DNA of 64,000 nt, taken from contig JAFRXD010000086.1 of assembly GCA_017441605.1 (NCBI GenBank), positions 1 through 64,000 of the forward strand, written 5' to 3'. The stretch comes from Thermoguttaceae bacterium (GTDB lineage Bacteria > Planctomycetota > Planctomycetia > Pirellulales > Thermoguttaceae). A model generated the notes under the pieces. The model was not told the DNA's origin and searched no databases. It saw only the letters and a list, made by a program, of their open reading frames with translations. Position 1 is the stretch's first letter. The number at the start of each line of letters is the position of its first letter. Positions 61,005 to 64,000 of the stretch are shown piece after piece. Both the position numbers and the translations under genes were made by a program.

Positions 61005-64000
61005 TTATCGCTTGTTGGAGCGGGACTTCGCGAGGGAATTGGCCAGGGCGTCGAGGGAGTCGTCGAGCTCGAGGTCGAAGGGATCCTCAAAGGAGTCGTC
61101 CAGAATCGCGCTCGAGGTCGCGGCGGTCGTCTTCGCGGTCAGGGTCGTCCAAGAGGACTCCCCTTGCGAGCTCGAGGTCGCCTTGACGCGGAAGTAGTAG
61201 GTCGTTCCGGAAGTTAGCCCGGAGATCGTCTTGACGCCGGAGCTCGGGTAGGTTTTGGTCGAGCTCGACGCGAAAGAGGAGTCGGTTCCGTACTCGACGA
61301 GGTAGGACTCGGCGCCGTCGACCGATCCGATATTGAGAACGACGGCGGACTTGGTAACGGAGGCGGAGACGCTCGGGGCGGCGAGGCCGGTCGTTCGGGC
61401 TTGGAACACGTTCCAGTCGGAATCGGCGGAGCCGGTCGCGGTCGACTTGACGCGGAAGTAGTAGGTCGTTCCGGAAGCGAGCCCGGAGACGGTTTTGGTT
61501 CCAGAACTCGCGTAAGTCTTGGTCGCGCAATTGGCGAAGGACGGGTCGGTTCCGTATTCGAGGACGTACTTTTCGGCGCCGTCGACCGGGTTGATCTTAA
61601 CGACGATCGCGGTCTTCGAGGGAGTGACGGAAACGTTCGGAGGCACGAGGCTCGCGGCGGTCGTCGTCGCGGAGGCGGAGGTCCATGGCGAGTCGAGGTA
61701 ATTCGCGGCGGTCGCCTTAACGCGAACGTAGTAAGTTGTTCCGGGGATTAGGTCGGCGAGCGAGAGCGCGCCGGACGAGGAGAGGGGAACGCTCGTCGCG
61801 GAGGAGAAATTCGGAGAGGTTCCGTATTCGAGAACGTATCGAGTCGCGTTCGGAACGGCGCCAATAACGAGGTCGAGCTCGGTCGAGTTGGCGGAACAGG
61901 AGAGGGTCGGAGCGTTTAGCGCGGGAGCGCTCTCCTTCGTGGTCGCGCTAAAGGAGGTCGACCAATTGGAGTCGACGCGCGAGACGTTGTCGCCCAGGGC
62001 TCTCGCGGAGAAGTAGTACTTCGTCTTCGGGGTCAAACCTTCGACGCGGCAACTACTCGTCGCGCCGCAGGTCGCGTATTGAGCGTTGGAGAAATCGGGG
62101 CTCGTCGAGTAGCGAACTTCGTATCCGGAGGCGTTTGCGGAGTTGTAGCTCTTGACGACGACGAAATCGGAGCCGACGCTCGTCGCGTAAGTCTTTGGCG
62201 TCGCGAGCTGTCCGGCGGAATAACTAAGGACGTTCCACATCGAGTCGTTGGCGGTCGAGCCGGTCGCTTTGACGCGGAAGTAGTACTTGGTCGCGAAGGT
62301 AAGCCCGGAAATCGTTTTCACGCCGGCGGTAAAGGTCTTCGTCCTCGCGTTGGAGAAGTCCTCGTTTTCGCTATACTCGACGACGTAGCGCTCGGCGCCC
62401 GCGACCTCTTTGATATTGAGGATCACGGAGGTTTTCACGGCGGAGGCGGAAACGGCGGGCATCGCGAGTTGTCCGCCGGTGTAGATCTTGGACTTAACGC
62501 AGTACTCGGAATCGGCGCGCCCGGTCGCGGTCGCTTTGGCGCGGACGTAGTACCAGGTTCCGGAAGTCAAGCCGGAAATTGTTTTAACGCCGGAACTCGA
62601 GTAGGTCTTGGTCGAGAAGGTCGCGAAGTTGGCGTCCGTCGAGTACTCGACGACGTACTTTTGCGCGTCGTCGACGGGGTTGATCTTAACGACGACGGCG
62701 GTTTTGGTTCCGGAGAGGGAAATTGCCGGCGCGTCGAGGGGATCGCCGAGCTCGGGCTGGGTCGCGACGGAGATCGAGGTCCAGGCGGAGTCGGCGTAGC
62801 CGGTCGCGGTCGCTTTGACGCGAACGTAGTAGGTCGAGTCGGGGTCGAGGTTGGAGATAACGAACGACCCGGCGGCGGAGCGCGTTGCGGACGACGCGCC
62901 GGAGAAGTTGGCGTTTTTGCCGTACTCGACGACGTATTTCGCGGCGTTGGCGACCGAGCCGATCGTTACGGTAAGAGAATCGGAGGTCGCGGCGGTCGCG
63001 ACAAGGGTCGGAGACGCGAGGGTTTGAACGTCTTGAAGGGTCGTCGCCTCGCGGGCGGTCCACGGAGAGTCTTGATAGCCGGAGGCGGTCGCTTTGACGC
63101 GCAGGTAGTAGGTCGTTCCGGAAGCGAGCCCGGAGAGCGTCTTGGCGCCGGAGGAGGAATAGATTTTGGTCGTCGCTTCGGCGTAAGAGGGGCTTTCGCT
63201 ATATTCTAGGATGTACCCGGTCGCGTTGGAGACCGCGCCGATATTGACGACGAGGCTCGTTTTGTTGGCGGTAATCGCGACGGACGGGGCGGCCAAGGTT
63301 TGGGAGTCGGCTTTGGTGGTCGCCTCGAGGCTGGTCCACGTGGAGTCGGCGTACCCGGAGGCGGTCGCTTTGACGCGCAAATAGTAGGTCGTGCCGGAGG
63401 CGAGCCCGGAGATCGTCTTGGCGCCGGCGGATGTATAGTTTTTAATCGTGTATTCGTCGAAAGTTGGGTCGTCGCTATACTCCAAGACGTACGCGGTCGC
63501 GTTCTCGACGGCGCCGATATTGGCGACGATCGCGGTCTTGGTAGTAGAGACGCTAACGGTCGGAGCGACGAGGGTCTGGACGTCTGGCGTTGTGGTCGCC
63601 TCGAGGCTGGTCCACGGGGAGTCGGCGTATCCGGAGGCGGTCGCTTTGACGCGCAGGTAGTAGGTCGTTCCGGGATCTAGTCCGGAGATCGTCTTGGTTC
63701 CGGCGGAGGTATAGTTCTTAATCGTGTATTCGTCGAAGGTTGGGTCGTCGCTATATTCTAAGACGTAGGCGGTCGCGTTCTCGACGGCGCCGATTTTGGC
63801 GACGATCGCGGTCTTGGTAACGGATACGCTAACGGTCGGCGCGGCGAGGGTCTGGACGTCGGAGTTCGTGGTCGCCTCGGCGGAGGTCCACGGGGAGTCT
63901 TGGTAGCCGGAGGCGGTCGCTTTGACGCGCAGGTAGTAGGTCGTTCCGGAGGATAGCCCGGAGATCGTCTTGGTTCCGGCGGAAGCATAGGTCTTGATCG
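61005..64000 (-). CDS. Giant FN3-repeat surface protein, 3' part (runs off the right edge)
   Basis: The frame is open from the right edge to the stop at 61005, so the last 998 residues are seen; the N-terminus lies outside. An internal ATG at 63485 falls inside an FN3 repeat and is not the start. The visible part is almost wholly FN3: about eleven modules of ~90 residues with VVEYGTDPSF, KTISGL and TTYYLRVKATASGY text. The four at the right edge repeat every 276 bp with nearly identical DNA. The C-terminus is FDLELDDSLDALANSLAKSR plus basic residues, matching the tail of the 3869-residue protein. The last ~540 codons are a near copy of that gene. Probably a surface adhesin of the same family; whether it has the LEPR-XLL-like N-terminus is unknown. 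Confidence 0.9.
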   Translation of the reverse strand, partial: IKTYASAGTKTISGLSSGTTYYLRVKATASGYQDSPWTSAEATTNSDVQTLAAPTVSVSVTKTAIVAKIGAVENATAYVLEYSDDPTFDEYTIKNYTSAGTKTISGLDPGTTYYLRVKATASGYADSPWTSLEATTTPDVQTLVAPTVSVSTTKTAIVANIGAVENATAYVLEYSDDPTFDEYTIKNYTSAGAKTISGLASGTTYYLRVKATASGYADSTWTSLEATTKADSQTLAAPSVAITANKTSLVVNIGAVSNATGYILEYSESPSYAEATTKIYSSSGAKTLSGLASGTTYYLRVKATASGYQDSPWTAREATTLQDVQTLASPTLVATAATSDSLTVTIGSVANAAKYVVEYGKNANFSGASSATRSAAGSFVISNLDPDSTYYVRVKATATGYADSAWTSISVATQPELGDPLDAPAISLSGTKTAVVVKINPVDDAQKYVVEYSTDANFATFSTKTYSSSGVKTISGLTSGTWYYVRAKATATGRADSEYCVKSKIYTGGQLAMPAVSASAVKTSVILNIKEVAGAERYVVEYSENEDFSNARTKTFTAGVKTISGLTFATKYYFRVKATGSTANDSMWNVLSYSAGQLATPKTYATSVGSDFVVVKSYNSANASGYEVRYSTSPDFSNAQYATCGATSSCRVEGLTPKTKYYFSARALGDNVSRVDSNWSTSFSATTKESAPALNAPTLSCSANSTELDLVIGAVPNATRYVLEYGTSPNFSSATSVPLSSSGALSLADLIPGTTYYVRVKATAANYLDSPWTSASATTTAASLVPPNVSVTPSKTAIVVKINPVDGAEKYVLEYGTDPSFANCATKTYASSGTKTVSGLASGTTYYFRVKSTATGSADSDWNVFQARTTGLAAPSVSASVTKSAVVLNIGSVDGAESYLVEYGTDSSFASSSTKTYPSSGVKTISGLTSGTTYYFRVKATSSSQGESSWTTLTAKTTAATSSAILDDSFEDPFDLELDDSLDALANSLAKSRSNKR
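61119..62737 (-). repeat. Duplicated C-terminal FN3 cassette, copy 2
   Basis: Partner of 40252-41870 with no net insertion or deletion across the checked points. The sequence beyond it at the 3' end differs by small indels but keeps the same tail motif. Confidence 0.88.
63085..64000 (-). repeat. Tandem FN3 repeats, 276-bp period
   Basis: The landmark GCGGTCGCTTTGACGCGC recurs at 63085, 63361, 63637 and 63913, exactly 276 bp (92 codons) apart, within highly similar flanks. The array continues past the edge. Confidence 0.92.

Noticed and set aside
63485-63487. Possible start codon of the right-edge gene
   Set aside because: The frame stays open upstream with the same FN3 repeats to the window edge, so this Met is internal.

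Overview
The window looks like chromosome of a Planctomycetota bacterium, probably Pirellulales-like and perhaps host- or gut-associated. Four signs support this: several giant proteins with an N-terminal LEPR-XLL-type motif (LESLEERQLLSA and variants), a Gfo/Idh/MocA oxidoreductase carrying a signal peptide, a DUF4838 protein and a DUF5703/GH95-like glycosidase, and an Hsp70 homologue with a DUF3731-like C-terminal half. The assignment is inference from gene families; no rRNA is present, and Lentisphaerota or Verrucomicrobiota are the alternatives. I saw no tRNA, rRNA, CRISPR array or insertion sequence.

Layout. Positions 1-2034 hold the 5' part of a large surface protein on the minus strand (LRR plus FN3). 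Positions 2431-9038 are a three-gene minus-strand operon: a secreted DUF4838 glycosidase-like protein, the Hsp70/DUF3731 protein and a secreted oxidoreductase. It is driven by a good sigma70-type promoter that diverges from the umuC promoter. Positions 9373-15721 are plus-strand housekeeping genes: umuC, apgM, a terminator, then a tight run of thioredoxin lipoprotein, rnpA, yidD, zinc-ribbon protein, Rpn-family nuclease and queC. Positions 15730-18024 encode a secreted glycosidase-like protein convergent with queC.

From 18112 to the right edge (about 46 kb) there are five consecutive giant minus-strand genes of 5564, 1710, 3869, 3034 and more than 998 residues. They are built from right-handed beta-helix units (CSLREA start, choice-of-anchor-Q-like end), 21-residue leucine-rich repeats, FN3, CARDB, Calx-beta, SbsA-like Ig, VCBS/FG-GAP, PPC and PKD-like modules. 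The four complete ones share a LEPR-XLL-like N-terminus. All five share a short acidic/aromatic C-terminal motif (EEFWDLLA or DSLDALA, then basic residues). I infer a family of surface or secreted adhesins with a common two-ended sorting system, diversified by recombination between modules.

Evidence for recombination: genes at 40102-51711 and beyond 61005 carry about 1.6 kb of nearly identical, collinear C-terminal coding sequence at a constant offset of 20,867 bp. In the largest gene, 242-bp near-identical direct repeats bracket the LRR tract. The same gene contains an AT-richer, cysteine-containing island at about 24.34-25.66 kb. Exact tandem FN3 duplications lie at both window edges.
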